Part shown: in pieces, positions 5,999 through 12,645 of the stretch
How positions within the stretch are numbered: position 1 is the first letter of the stretch
Layout of the letters: every line of letters starts with the position of its first letter
From: Bacillota bacterium
GTDB taxonomy: Bacteria > Bacillota > Clostridia > Acetivibrionales > DTU013
Assembly: GCA_023411645.1 (NCBI GenBank)
Contig: JAEYON010000010.1
Span: 1-12,645 of the forward strand
DNA: 12,645 nucleotides
Direction: 5' to 3'
Made by a program: the position numbers and the translations under genes
Notes under the pieces: generated by a model
Database searches by the model: none
Seen by the model: only the letters and a program-made list of their open reading frames with translations
What the model was told of the DNA's origin: nothing

Positions 5999-7498
5999 TT
6001 GGATGTATTAATGAAAAAAATCAATAAATCCTTTGGATCTGTAAAAGTACTTGAAAATGCGCATCTGCATGTAAAAGACAGGCAGATTCATGCTTTGGTG
6101 GGCGAAAACGGTGCTGGAAAATCAACCATGATGAAAATATTGACCGGGGTTTACACAAAGGATTCCGGTGAAATTATCATCAACTCAGTTGAAAAGGAAT
6201 TTCGCAATATCCGGGATAGTGAGAACCAAAAGATTGCCTTCATTCATCAGGAACTGAATGTACTTCCGGAAATGAGCATCATGGATAACATGTTTCTTGC
6301 CCGGGAGATCAAAAACAATTTGGGCTTTTTGGATGAAAAAAGTATGATGGCTCGTGCAAAGGAAAAGTTGAGCCTTTTGAAGCTTGACATTGACCCGAGA
6401 ACCTTGATGAAAGATCTCTCTGTCGGCTGCAAACAGCTTGTGGAAATTGCCAAGGCGCTTCTAATGGAATCGGAATTGATCATAATGGATGAACCTACGG
6501 CTGCTTTGACAGAAAGGGAGATCGACTCCCTGTTTGCCATTATCCGAGACCTGAAGGAGAAAGGTGTATCATTTATATACATTTCCCACCGTATGGAGGA
6601 AATATTCCAACTGTGTGATGAAATCACGGTTTTGCGCGACGGCAAATACATAAATACAGTAAAGACAAGTGATACGAACCTTGATGAAATAGTTGGAATG
6701 ATGGTGGGATACGATATTGACGAACGTTTCCCTAGAGTTGATGTAGAGCCCGGAGAGGTAGTCCTGTCGGTCAGAAACCTGACGAGGCCGGGCGAATTCG
6801 AAGATATCTCCTTCGATGTAAGAAAGGGAGAAATACTAGGATTCTCAGGATTAATGGGATCTGGTAGAACGGAAATCATGCATGCTCTGTTTGGCAGCAC
6901 CAGATATAAGAGCGGAGAGATTCGGATTGATAATAAAAAGGTCAATATTCGTTCACCGATTGATGCAAAGAAGTTCGGGATCGGTTTCATTACAGAGGAT
7001 AGAAAGAACGAGGGTTTGATACTGGATTTTGATGTGAAGGAGAACTTTATTATTCCATCACTGAGAAACTATGTCAGAAAAATATTTCTTGATAGAAAGC
7101 TCATTTCACAAACGGTTGAGAAGTTCATTAGGATGCTGAGCATTAAAGCTTCGTCTCAGGACATTTATGTAAGTAACTTGAGTGGCGGTAATCAGCAAAA
7201 ACTTGTTATTGCCCGATGGCTGACCACAAATCCCAGGATACTAATATTGGACGAGCCGACCAGAGGTGTTGATGTAGGTGCGAAGAAAGAAATTTATGAA
7301 ATTATAAATAAGCTAAAACAGCAAGGTGTTGCAATCGTTGTTGTCTCAAGTGAATTAACTGAAATAATTGGTATTTCTGACAGAATTGCAGTTATGCATA
7401 TGGGAAAGATGACAGGTCTAATTCCAATTGACGAGGCAAACCAGGAAATAATCATGAAGTACGCAACATATGGAGGGAATGAATCATGTCTAAATTAA
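5999..7498 (+). CDS. rbsA: Sugar ABC transporter ATPase, RbsA/MglA/XylG type with two nucleotide-binding domains
   Basis: This 499-aa cytoplasmic ATPase drives a CUT2-class monosaccharide importer; the length is normal for the family. Domain 1 has Walker A GENGAGKST (35-43), signature LSVGCKQ (140-146) and Walker B with D164-E165 (IIMDEPTAAL). Domain 2 has the degenerate Walker A usual in this family, GLMGSGRTE with R290 replacing the lysine, a canonical signature LSGGNQQ (394-400) and Walker B D418-E419 (ILDEPTRGVD). I chose TTG at 5999, preceded by GTGGTGAT (5987-5994), which matches the 3' half of the Shine-Dalgarno consensus. This gives MDVLMKKINKSFG, the normal family N terminus; the GTG codons at 5987 and 5990 are themselves part of that site. 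It overlaps the permease gene by 13 bases. The substrate cannot be read from the ATPase: rbsA, mglA and xylG are all possible names. Confidence 0.92.
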   Translation: MDVLMKKINKSFGSVKVLENAHLHVKDRQIHALVGENGAGKSTMMKILTGVYTKDSGEIIINSVEKEFRNIRDSENQKIAFIHQELNVLPEMSIMDNMFLAREIKNNLGFLDEKSMMARAKEKLSLLKLDIDPRTLMKDLSVGCKQLVEIAKALLMESELIIMDEPTAALTEREIDSLFAIIRDLKEKGVSFIYISHRMEEIFQLCDEITVLRDGKYINTVKTSDTNLDEIVGMMVGYDIDERFPRVDVEPGEVVLSVRNLTRPGEFEDISFDVRKGEILGFSGLMGSGRTEIMHALFGSTRYKSGEIRIDNKKVNIRSPIDAKKFGIGFITEDRKNEGLILDFDVKENFIIPSLRNYVRKIFLDRKLISQTVEKFIRMLSIKASSQDIYVSNLSGGNQQKLVIARWLTTNPRILILDEPTRGVDVGAKKEIYEIINKLKQQGVAIVVVSSELTEIIGISDRIAVMHMGKMTGLIPIDEANQEIIMKYATYGGNESCLN

Positions 7499-8424
7499 GT
7501 ACGATTATTAAGAAATATGGCACGTTGATAAGCTTAGCCGTGTTGGTAATGATCGTAAGTATTATTAACCCGACTTTTATATCAACAAATAATGCTCTAA
7601 ACATATTCAAACAGATAACAGTAAGTGGTCTTATAGCATACGGCATGACATTTGTAATCTTAACTGGTGGTATTGACCTGTCGGTTGGCTCGACGCTCGG
7701 ACTGTCAGGTATTATACTGGGATTGCTGATTAAATCAGGAGTAAACGATGTACTTTCAATCATTATTATTCTGGTTATGGGAACTATATTAGGGTTTATA
7801 AATGGAGTTCTTGTATCAAAAATGAAGTTGCAACCTTTTATTGCTACATTATCAACTATGGCAATGTATAGAGGGCTTGCCATGATTATATCGAACGGTA
7901 TACCTTTTATGGACGTAACAAAAAATGCTCCGGTGCTTGATTTCTTCAGCCAGGGAAATGTAATAGGAATACCATTTCCTATGATAGTATTCATAATATT
8001 TCTGGGAATATTATACATCATTCTTCAGAAGACGGTTTTTGGAAAGGGAATATATGCGATAGGCGGCAATGAAACGGTTGCCAGATTATCTTCGGTACCG
8101 GTAATAAGAGTAAAATCAATCGTTTACGCAATCAGTGGCTTTTTGTGTGCTGTAGCTGCGGTGATACTAACTTCCCGTCTCAGCTCAGCTCAACCAACTG
8201 CAGGATCTGGATTTGAAATGGATGCAATAGCCGCCGTAGTTATTGGAGGAACCAGTATGTCCGGTGGTAAAGGCAAAATTGTCGGGACATTTCTTGGTGT
8301 AATCATAATTGGAGTTTTGAATAATGCACTGAATATTATAGGGGTATCTGCCTACTATCAGCAATTTGTTAAAGGTGTTGTAATTCTTCTTGCGGTTATG
8401 TTAGACCGTAGAAGTAATACATAA
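7486..8424 (+). CDS. rbsC: Sugar ABC transporter permease, RbsC type
   Basis: This 312-aa inner-membrane permease of the CUT2 (BPD_transp_2) family forms the channel of the importer, probably as a homodimer. It is hydrophobic throughout, with about 8-10 membrane segments. Family landmarks are present: GGIDLSVGS at residues 61-69, MKLQPFIATLSTMAMYRG in the middle, and the cytoplasmic coupling loop FEMDAIAAVVIGGTS at 243-257, which docks on the ATPase. The ATG at 7486 follows GGAGGG (7472-7477) and overlaps the ATPase gene, so the two are translationally coupled. The length is close to that of E. coli RbsC (about 320 aa). The next gene follows after 26 bases. Confidence 0.93.
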   Translation: MSKLSTIIKKYGTLISLAVLVMIVSIINPTFISTNNALNIFKQITVSGLIAYGMTFVILTGGIDLSVGSTLGLSGIILGLLIKSGVNDVLSIIIILVMGTILGFINGVLVSKMKLQPFIATLSTMAMYRGLAMIISNGIPFMDVTKNAPVLDFFSQGNVIGIPFPMIVFIIFLGILYIILQKTVFGKGIYAIGGNETVARLSSVPVIRVKSIVYAISGFLCAVAAVILTSRLSSAQPTAGSGFEMDAIAAVVIGGTSMSGGKGKIVGTFLGVIIIGVLNNALNIIGVSAYYQQFVKGVVILLAVMLDRRSNT

Positions 8425-8450
8425 ATAAAAAAAAAGGAAGGGATACTATT

Positions 8451-9461
8451 ATGAGAAAGTTGGCTTTATTTGTTGCAGTTGCAGTACTACTCGTTTCTCT
8501 GGTTGCATGTGGCAATGCGGTTAATACCAATGTGGATAAACCCGCAGCACCAGCCAGCACTGAAACGAAACAAACCGAAGAAGCAGGTACCACAAAGGAT
8601 ACCACCGCAGATCAGCCAAAGAAACAGCTTGCATTACTTATGTGCGACTTGGGAAATCCGTTTTTCCTAGTACTCAGGGATGCTGTTGTGGAGCAGGGAG
8701 AAGCTCTTGGTTATGAAGTAATCGTGTATGATGGACAAAATGTAGCTTCAAAGCAGGTTTCACAGGTAGAAGATGCAATCCAGAAAAAGGTTTCTGGTAT
8801 CGTTATTAACCCAGCTGATGAGTCTTCCACTGCAAACGCTTTAAAAGAGGCTATAGCTCAGAATATCCCAGTAGTCACTGTTGACCGTCAGGTTAATAAT
8901 GTTGACGGAATACTTTCATATCTTGTTACAGATAACCTCAAGGGTGGAAGACTATGTGGAGAATGGCTTGAGAAAAGGCTTCCCGAAGGCGGAAACGTAG
9001 TACTTATGGAAGGCATTATGGGAACAGCACCTCAAAGAGAGCGTGGCGGAGGATTCTTAAGTGTAATAGATCCTAAGCAAAATCCAAACAGCAAATTTAC
9101 CATGTTGGATGTAGCGATAGGAGAATTTTCGATGGCTCCTGCCGAGATGGCAATGTCTGACCTGTTGGCAAAACACAGTGATATTGATGTAGTATTCGCT
9201 GAGAATGATACAATGGCAGTTGGTGTTTGTCGTGCCATTGAAAATGCAGGAAGACAGAATGACGGCATTATTGTTATCGGATTTGATGGCGCTAAAGAAG
9301 CTTATGATCTGATTGAGAAGGGTCAAATGGAAGTTACAGCAGTTCAGGATTTTGTCTATATTGGTAAAACCGCAGTCGATTATATAGATAATTTCCTAAA
9401 GGATTTCACAAAGCCGGAGCCAAAAGTTCTGGTAGACGTATACATGTCTGACTCAAAATAA
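8451..9461 (+). CDS. rbsB: Ribose-type sugar-binding lipoprotein of the ABC importer (RbsB-like)
   Basis: This 336-aa lipoprotein captures sugar outside the cell for the RbsAC-type transporter. The signal peptide ends in the lipobox LVAC with lipidated C20. A flexible low-complexity linker rich in T, P, K and E spans about 21-58, followed by a peripheral binding protein fold (Peripla_BP_4). Aligned by eye with E. coli RbsB, all the ribose-contact residues I recall are kept: N69, F71 and F72 (NPFF), N120, D145-R146 (DRQ), the R196/R198 region (RERGGGF), F226, N252 (ENDTMA), D279 (GFDG) and Q299. A ribose-like pyranose is therefore the first guess, though related pentoses and other ribose-like ligands are possible. 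The site AGGAAGGGA precedes ATG 8451. It is the third gene of the transporter operon, which ends at the hairpin 9489-9533. Confidence 0.92.
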   Translation: MRKLALFVAVAVLLVSLVACGNAVNTNVDKPAAPASTETKQTEEAGTTKDTTADQPKKQLALLMCDLGNPFFLVLRDAVVEQGEALGYEVIVYDGQNVASKQVSQVEDAIQKKVSGIVINPADESSTANALKEAIAQNIPVVTVDRQVNNVDGILSYLVTDNLKGGRLCGEWLEKRLPEGGNVVLMEGIMGTAPQRERGGGFLSVIDPKQNPNSKFTMLDVAIGEFSMAPAEMAMSDLLAKHSDIDVVFAENDTMAVGVCRAIENAGRQNDGIIVIGFDGAKEAYDLIEKGQMEVTAVQDFVYIGKTAVDYIDNFLKDFTKPEPKVLVDVYMSDSK

Positions 9462-9488
9462 TATAGTTTTTAAATAAAATGATATGCA

Positions 9489-9547
9489 CCTTGCAGAAAT
9501 AATAGCTTATAATTAAGCATTATTTCTGCAAGGATACTTCTATTTTT
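9489..9547 (+). terminator. Strong hairpin after rbsB, probable terminator
   Basis: CCTTGCAGAAATAAT (9489-9503) and ATTATTTCTGCAAGG (9519-9533) form a perfect 15-bp stem. Past one bulged A, GCTT (9505-9508) and AAGC (9515-9518) extend it by 4 bp around a short loop. Downstream is a T-rich stretch, with TTCTATTTTT ending at 9547, but the U run does not start at the stem base, so termination may be incomplete. It separates the transporter genes from the chemoreceptor gene and may also protect the 3' end of the rbsB message. Confidence 0.65.
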
Positions 9548-9606
9548 GGACGTTTTAACAACAGTGGATTTCATCGTGGAAATATGAATAGCGAGGAGAT
9601 AATAAT

Positions 9607-11295
9607 ATGAAAACTATCAAAGGTTTATCCTTGAAGGCAAAACTTGTTTCAAGTTTTGTTGTGATTGTGTTGGTCATGAGTTTAATTAGCATTATATCTT
9701 TCTTTACCATGAAGCAAAGTCAGTATGAAATGGATAATATGCTGGAAGCGTTAGTGATTGCCAACGAAGCTTTAACATATATTGATGAAATCCCGAAGGA
9801 TATGACCGAATACATTTTTAATAAAAATGAAGTATGCAAAACAAGGGTTCTGGATAGTATTAGTATTATGAATAGTTATTTAGAAAACCTAAAAGGTAGT
9901 GTAAATAACGAAAGAAGTCTGAATAGGCTGGATGAAGCCATAAAGTTAAATGATACACTAACAAATAAAGTAAATTCAGTGTTTGATACGGCTGATTCAA
10001 ATAAGCTTGCTGAAGCTGTTAAAGAAAATGAAGTTGTATCAAATATTCTTATATACTCCAATGATAATATTGAATTAATGATACAGGACGAATTGAGCAG
10101 CTCACAGCAGATTAAAGCAGCACTGAATGACAAATCGAATTGGACTGGAATTGTAGTAGTATGTTTAGTTTGCTTAACAGGTGTACTAAGTATACTGCTA
10201 GGATACTTTTATTCCAGTAGTATTGCCGGGACTATTTCCAAGTTGGCGAATTTTGCACAAAGTATTGCACTAGGAGATTTAACGGTTCAAAAGATCAACA
10301 CAAAGTCAGAGGATGATATTTCGATTCTGGCAAATTCATTCAATCAAATGGTCGATAACCTAAGGTCATTGATAGGAAGTATCAGTGATAGTAGTAACTG
10401 TGTGGCAGAATCTGCAAAAAGCTTAAAATTATGTTCGGAGCAAAACAGTATGGCTCTTGGACAGATTGCTTCTTCGGTTAGTCTGGTATCGCATGGAGCT
10501 CAGGAGCAGTCCGAACAACTAGATAAAACGGTTACTGTTGTAAACAAATTATTTGAAGGCAACAAAAAAGTATATGATAACTCACAAATGGTATTGTCAT
10601 CATCCGAAATGGCCACTAACGCTGCAGCGGTTGGCAATGAAAAGGTTGGAATGCTAATTGATCAGATTGATATTATCAACGACAAAATAGTTGCTACACA
10701 GGAGATAACCGAGACTCTAAATACATGTTCTGATGAGATGCAAATGATACTTGATACTATAACCAATATTGCATCTCAAACAAATTTGTTAGCCCTAAAT
10801 GCTGCAATTGAAGCTGCAAAAGCTGGAGAGCACGGTAAGGGATTTGCAGTATTAGCAGATGAAATACGTAAGCTGGCTGAAGGTTCTTCAGTAGCAACAA
10901 AAGAGATTACAAAAATGCTTAATGATATACGGTCCCAATCCCAAAATGTCGCAGAAAGTATGAAAATAGGAGTGGAAAAAGTTCAGAAAGGTATATTAAT
11001 GGCAAAGGATGCACGTAAAGTATTTTATGAAATCGTAAGCACAAGCACAGATGTAGATTTACAAATCAAAGAAATAACAAAAGAAATAGAAATAATGGTA
11101 GAAGAGATTAAAAATGTTGAAGCAATGAGCAAAAATATCTCTAATATTACGAGGCAGTCGTCTTACGAGGCTCAAGAAGTAGCTGCTTCCGTAGAAGAAC
11201 AGACAGCAGGCCTGCAGGAAATAGCAGCTTCAGTTGCTGTGATGTCAGAAATGGCTGAAGAACTTCAGGGATTAGTTAACAAGTTTATCCTATAA
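9607..11295 (+). CDS. Methyl-accepting chemotaxis protein with small extracellular helical domain
   Basis: This 562-aa transmembrane chemoreceptor signals to CheA/CheW and thus to the flagellar motor. The order is TM1 (about 11-34), an extracellular segment of about 145 residues (35-179) that looks all-helical and resembles a four-helix-bundle sensor, TM2 (about 180-202), HAMP (about 203-256) and the cytoplasmic signalling coiled coil (about 260-562). The highly conserved hairpin tip is at about 388-425, with QTNLLALNAAIEAAKAGEHG, KGFAVLADEIRKLAE following. There is no C-terminal NWETF-type CheR tether; the protein ends LVNKFIL. GAGGAGAT (9593-9600) precedes ATG 9607. No sigma-D-type or good sigma-A promoter is visible in the 73 bases after the hairpin, so read-through from the transporter operon may express it. 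The lone binding protein that follows suggests indirect sugar sensing. The extracellular part does not show a recognisable ligand pocket by eye. Confidence 0.93.
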   Translation: MKTIKGLSLKAKLVSSFVVIVLVMSLISIISFFTMKQSQYEMDNMLEALVIANEALTYIDEIPKDMTEYIFNKNEVCKTRVLDSISIMNSYLENLKGSVNNERSLNRLDEAIKLNDTLTNKVNSVFDTADSNKLAEAVKENEVVSNILIYSNDNIELMIQDELSSSQQIKAALNDKSNWTGIVVVCLVCLTGVLSILLGYFYSSSIAGTISKLANFAQSIALGDLTVQKINTKSEDDISILANSFNQMVDNLRSLIGSISDSSNCVAESAKSLKLCSEQNSMALGQIASSVSLVSHGAQEQSEQLDKTVTVVNKLFEGNKKVYDNSQMVLSSSEMATNAAAVGNEKVGMLIDQIDIINDKIVATQEITETLNTCSDEMQMILDTITNIASQTNLLALNAAIEAAKAGEHGKGFAVLADEIRKLAEGSSVATKEITKMLNDIRSQSQNVAESMKIGVEKVQKGILMAKDARKVFYEIVSTSTDVDLQIKEITKEIEIMVEEIKNVEAMSKNISNITRQSSYEAQEVAASVEEQTAGLQEIAASVAVMSEMAEELQGLVNKFIL

Positions 11296-11331
11296 AAAAG
11301 CTCAGAATCAACCAATTTGCCATTGTTTCAT

Positions 11332-11359
11332 TTTACTTTATTTATGAGTAGTATATAAT
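11332..11359 (+). promoter_or_regulatory. Candidate promoter for the second RbsB-like gene
   Basis: A consensus -10 TATAAT lies at 11354-11359. The best upstream match is a poor -35, TTTACT at 11332-11337, 16 bases away. Transcription would begin near 11366, about 43 bases before the start codon. With so weak a -35, this promoter would need help or be weak; read-through from the chemoreceptor gene is also possible because I see no terminator between 11296 and 11353. Confidence 0.4.
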
Positions 11360-11408
11360 TAAATATAGTACAAGAACGACAGTTTATTTTTATATGGAAA
11401 GGGTGTAT

Positions 11409-12386
11409 ATGAGAATTAAAAAAGGAATAATATTTTGCATGACAATTGTTTTTATTAGTTTATATTCTTCCGGATGTTTGTCAGGAGGCAATAAAAATAA
11501 CAATTTTGAAATAGAATCTGGCAGCATTAAAGAAACAAGAGTATTCGGGGCAACTTTTATGACGATGAACAATCCTTTTTTCGTGGAAGTAAACGAGGGC
11601 TTGAAAAGTGTTATAGAAAGCAATGGAGATAAGCTTATCACTCTTGATCCACAGCTTAGCCAGCAAAAACAAATCGTCGAAATAGAAGAATTGATTTCAA
11701 AAAAAGTCGACGCTATATTTCTCAACCCTGTTGATTGGAAGGAGATAAAGCCGGCTCTCGATGCTGCCAACAAAAAAGGGATTCCAATTATTGTTGTTGA
11801 TGCGCCTGTTTTTGATGATATGCTGGTAGAATGTACGGTGGCTTCAGATAACTGGAATGCCGGAGTGTTGGTAGCAAAACACATGATGGCCAGAAAAGAG
11901 GCAATGAATATAGTCATACTAGATTTCCCGATCAATAAACCCTGTATAGAGAGAATAAGCGGATTTTTGGAAACGATAAATAATAATAGCCAATATAAGG
12001 TCATCGCCAGATATGGTACGAATGGTACACTTGAAGATGCGATGCCTATAATGGAGAATGTATTAGAAAACAATGATGATATTGATGTTGTAATTGGCGC
12101 AAACGATCCTATTGCCATAGGTGCATTGGCTGCGCTGAAGGCGGCAGACAAACTGGATCATGTAATGATATATGGTGTTGATGGTTCGCCGGATGCAAAG
12201 AAACTGATAAAGGATGGATACATGGTTGGTTCAGCTGCCCAATCTCCCAGACACATAGGTGAAAAAGCGGCTGATTCGGCATATAAGATGCTGGCAGGTG
12301 AAAAACTGGAAAAGGATATAAAAGTACCGGTATCCCTTGTAACACAGGATAATATTGATGAATATGGTACGGAGGATTGGCAATAA
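11409..12386 (+). CDS. Second RbsB-like sugar-binding lipoprotein, orphan, downstream of the chemoreceptor
   Basis: This 325-aa lipoprotein has the same fold family as the product at 8451. The signal peptide ends in SSGC with lipidated C23, followed by a short linker and a Peripla_BP_4 domain. Compared by eye with RbsB it keeps NPFF (55-58), N106 (LNPVD), R182 (ERISGF), N232 (GANDPIA), D258 (GVDGSPD) and Q278. The D-R pair that contacts ribose has become D131-A132 (VVDAPVF), and the conserved Phe of the hinge-side pocket is replaced in RYGTNG. A changed ligand is therefore likely. I chose ATG at 11409 because GGAAAGGGTG (11396-11405) lies just before it; the in-frame ATG at 11394 overlaps that site. 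It has no transporter genes of its own. It may present ligand to the chemoreceptor encoded at 9607, or share the importer at 5999-8424. Confidence 0.88.
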   Translation: MRIKKGIIFCMTIVFISLYSSGCLSGGNKNNNFEIESGSIKETRVFGATFMTMNNPFFVEVNEGLKSVIESNGDKLITLDPQLSQQKQIVEIEELISKKVDAIFLNPVDWKEIKPALDAANKKGIPIIVVDAPVFDDMLVECTVASDNWNAGVLVAKHMMARKEAMNIVILDFPINKPCIERISGFLETINNNSQYKVIARYGTNGTLEDAMPIMENVLENNDDIDVVIGANDPIAIGALAALKAADKLDHVMIYGVDGSPDAKKLIKDGYMVGSAAQSPRHIGEKAADSAYKMLAGEKLEKDIKVPVSLVTQDNIDEYGTEDWQ

Positions 12387-12455
12387 ATTAGCCGACAAAT
12401 GTGAGTTGTAGTTTGTAAGTGATTCCATATAGATCATGGATAAGAACTTGATTTA

Positions 12456-12481
12456 TTGTGTCAGTCGAGTTTTGCTATAAT
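12456..12481 (+). promoter_or_regulatory. Extended -10 promoter pointing out of the window
   Basis: TGCTATAAT at 12473-12481 is a perfect extended -10 element. Upstream, TTGTGT (12456-12461) is 14 bases away and TTATTG (12453-12458) is 17 bases away, both weak as a -35, which extended -10 promoters tolerate. A transcript starting near 12488 would run through the hairpin at 12571-12603 and leave the window. Confidence 0.55.
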
Positions 12482-12570
12482 AAGAGTGAATTTTGAATAA
12501 ACCGACGAATATCAAAAACGACGGTGTGAAACTTTCTCTGTAAATTGACTTTCTATGATAATTTTATTCG

Positions 12571-12612
12571 GGGCTTGTAGGCCAGATTCTGGCTTACAAG
12601 CCCTTGTTTACA
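12571..12612 (+). terminator. 15-bp GC-rich hairpin; terminator, or structured leader of the next gene
   Basis: GGGCTTGTAGGCCAG (12571-12585) pairs with CTGGCTTACAAGCCC (12589-12603) over 15 bp with one G-U wobble and a 3-base loop. The tail TTGTTTACAC is only moderately U-rich. It lies 185 bases after the last gene and about 85 bases after the promoter at 12473-12481. It could therefore end the binding-protein transcript, act as an attenuator, or be part of a ribosomal-protein leader RNA for the gene beyond the window. Apart from this hairpin and the promoter, I see nothing certain in 12387-12645; a possible ATG at 12634 is too close to the edge to judge. Confidence 0.55.
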
Positions 12613-12645
12613 CTATAGGGAAAAGAGAACGGCATGTCAAGAGCG

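Noticed and set aside
6247..6990. 247-codon open frame on the minus strand inside the ABC ATPase gene
   Set aside because: It lies wholly within a strongly conserved gene on the other strand, shows Ser/Ile/Arg-rich composition typical of an antisense reading, and matches no family I know.
5999..7498. Arg in place of Lys in the second Walker A of the ATPase as a sign of inactivation
   Set aside because: GRTE in the second domain is normal for RbsA/MglA-type ATPases.
7452..8021. 189-codon open frame on the minus strand opposite the permease start
   Set aside because: It spans the ATPase-permease junction antisense to both, and its hydrophobic look is a by-product of the permease codons.
11390..12151. 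253-codon open frame on the minus strand opposite the second RbsB-like gene
   Set aside because: It is an antisense shadow of a gene with a clear signal peptide and family motifs; I saw no ribosome binding site or domain in it.
12634..12645. Start of a new coding region (ATGTCAAGAGCG)
   Set aside because: Only four codons are visible and no clear ribosome binding site precedes it; the window ends too soon to judge.

Overview
The window reads as low-GC Gram-positive DNA, most likely a member of Clostridia. The evidence is the RNase G gene next to the tail of a DUF2344 (radical-SAM-associated) protein, strong GGAGG-type ribosome binding sites, several TTG starts, Gram-positive lipoprotein signal peptides, and an AT-rich carbohydrate-uptake cluster resembling those of plant-sugar-using clostridia. 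Every gene I can support is on the + strand. The species is not identifiable from this sequence alone.

Layout. (1) 1-1909: housekeeping DNA of about 50% GC, with the 3' end of a DUF2344 gene and a complete RNase E/G family gene (rng). (2) 1910-2481: a 572-base gene-free gap. It holds a decayed small mobile-element-like segment bounded by inverted TTGAC..ACCCACCATT arms, then two perfect 12-bp direct repeats just upstream of an extended -10 promoter, then a leader of about 250 nt. (3) 2482-5805: a tightly packed three-gene operon with a 6-TM NarL-type sensor histidine kinase, a LuxR/NarL-type response regulator (ATGA overlap) and a membrane-anchored family-1 sugar-binding protein with no permease of its own class. 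(4) 5806-5998: a weak hairpin with a U tract, and a control region with three helically phased ATTCAA repeats. (5) 5999-9461: a complete ribose/CUT2-type ABC importer (two-NBD ATPase, permease, lipoprotein binding protein), closed by a 15-bp hairpin. (6) 9607-12386: a methyl-accepting chemotaxis protein followed by a second RbsB-like lipoprotein with an altered binding pocket. (7) 12387-12645: an extended -10 promoter and a 15-bp GC-rich hairpin leading out of the window, possibly the leader of rplU.

How the parts may work together (inference). The kinase has almost no extracellular domain, so the anchored family-1 binding protein could be its ligand receptor. The response regulator would then activate its own operon and the transporter operon. 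The importer brings in a pentose-like sugar; its binding protein keeps all the residues I recall as ribose contacts in E. coli RbsB. The chemoreceptor and the second binding protein would couple the same or a related sugar to motility. The cluster would thus join sensing, uptake and chemotaxis, using three binding proteins and one transporter. It contains no kinase, isomerase or glycosidase gene, so the sugar cannot be named from context. The GC drop after rng and the element remnant suggest that the block was inserted between rng and the ribosomal protein genes that often follow it.
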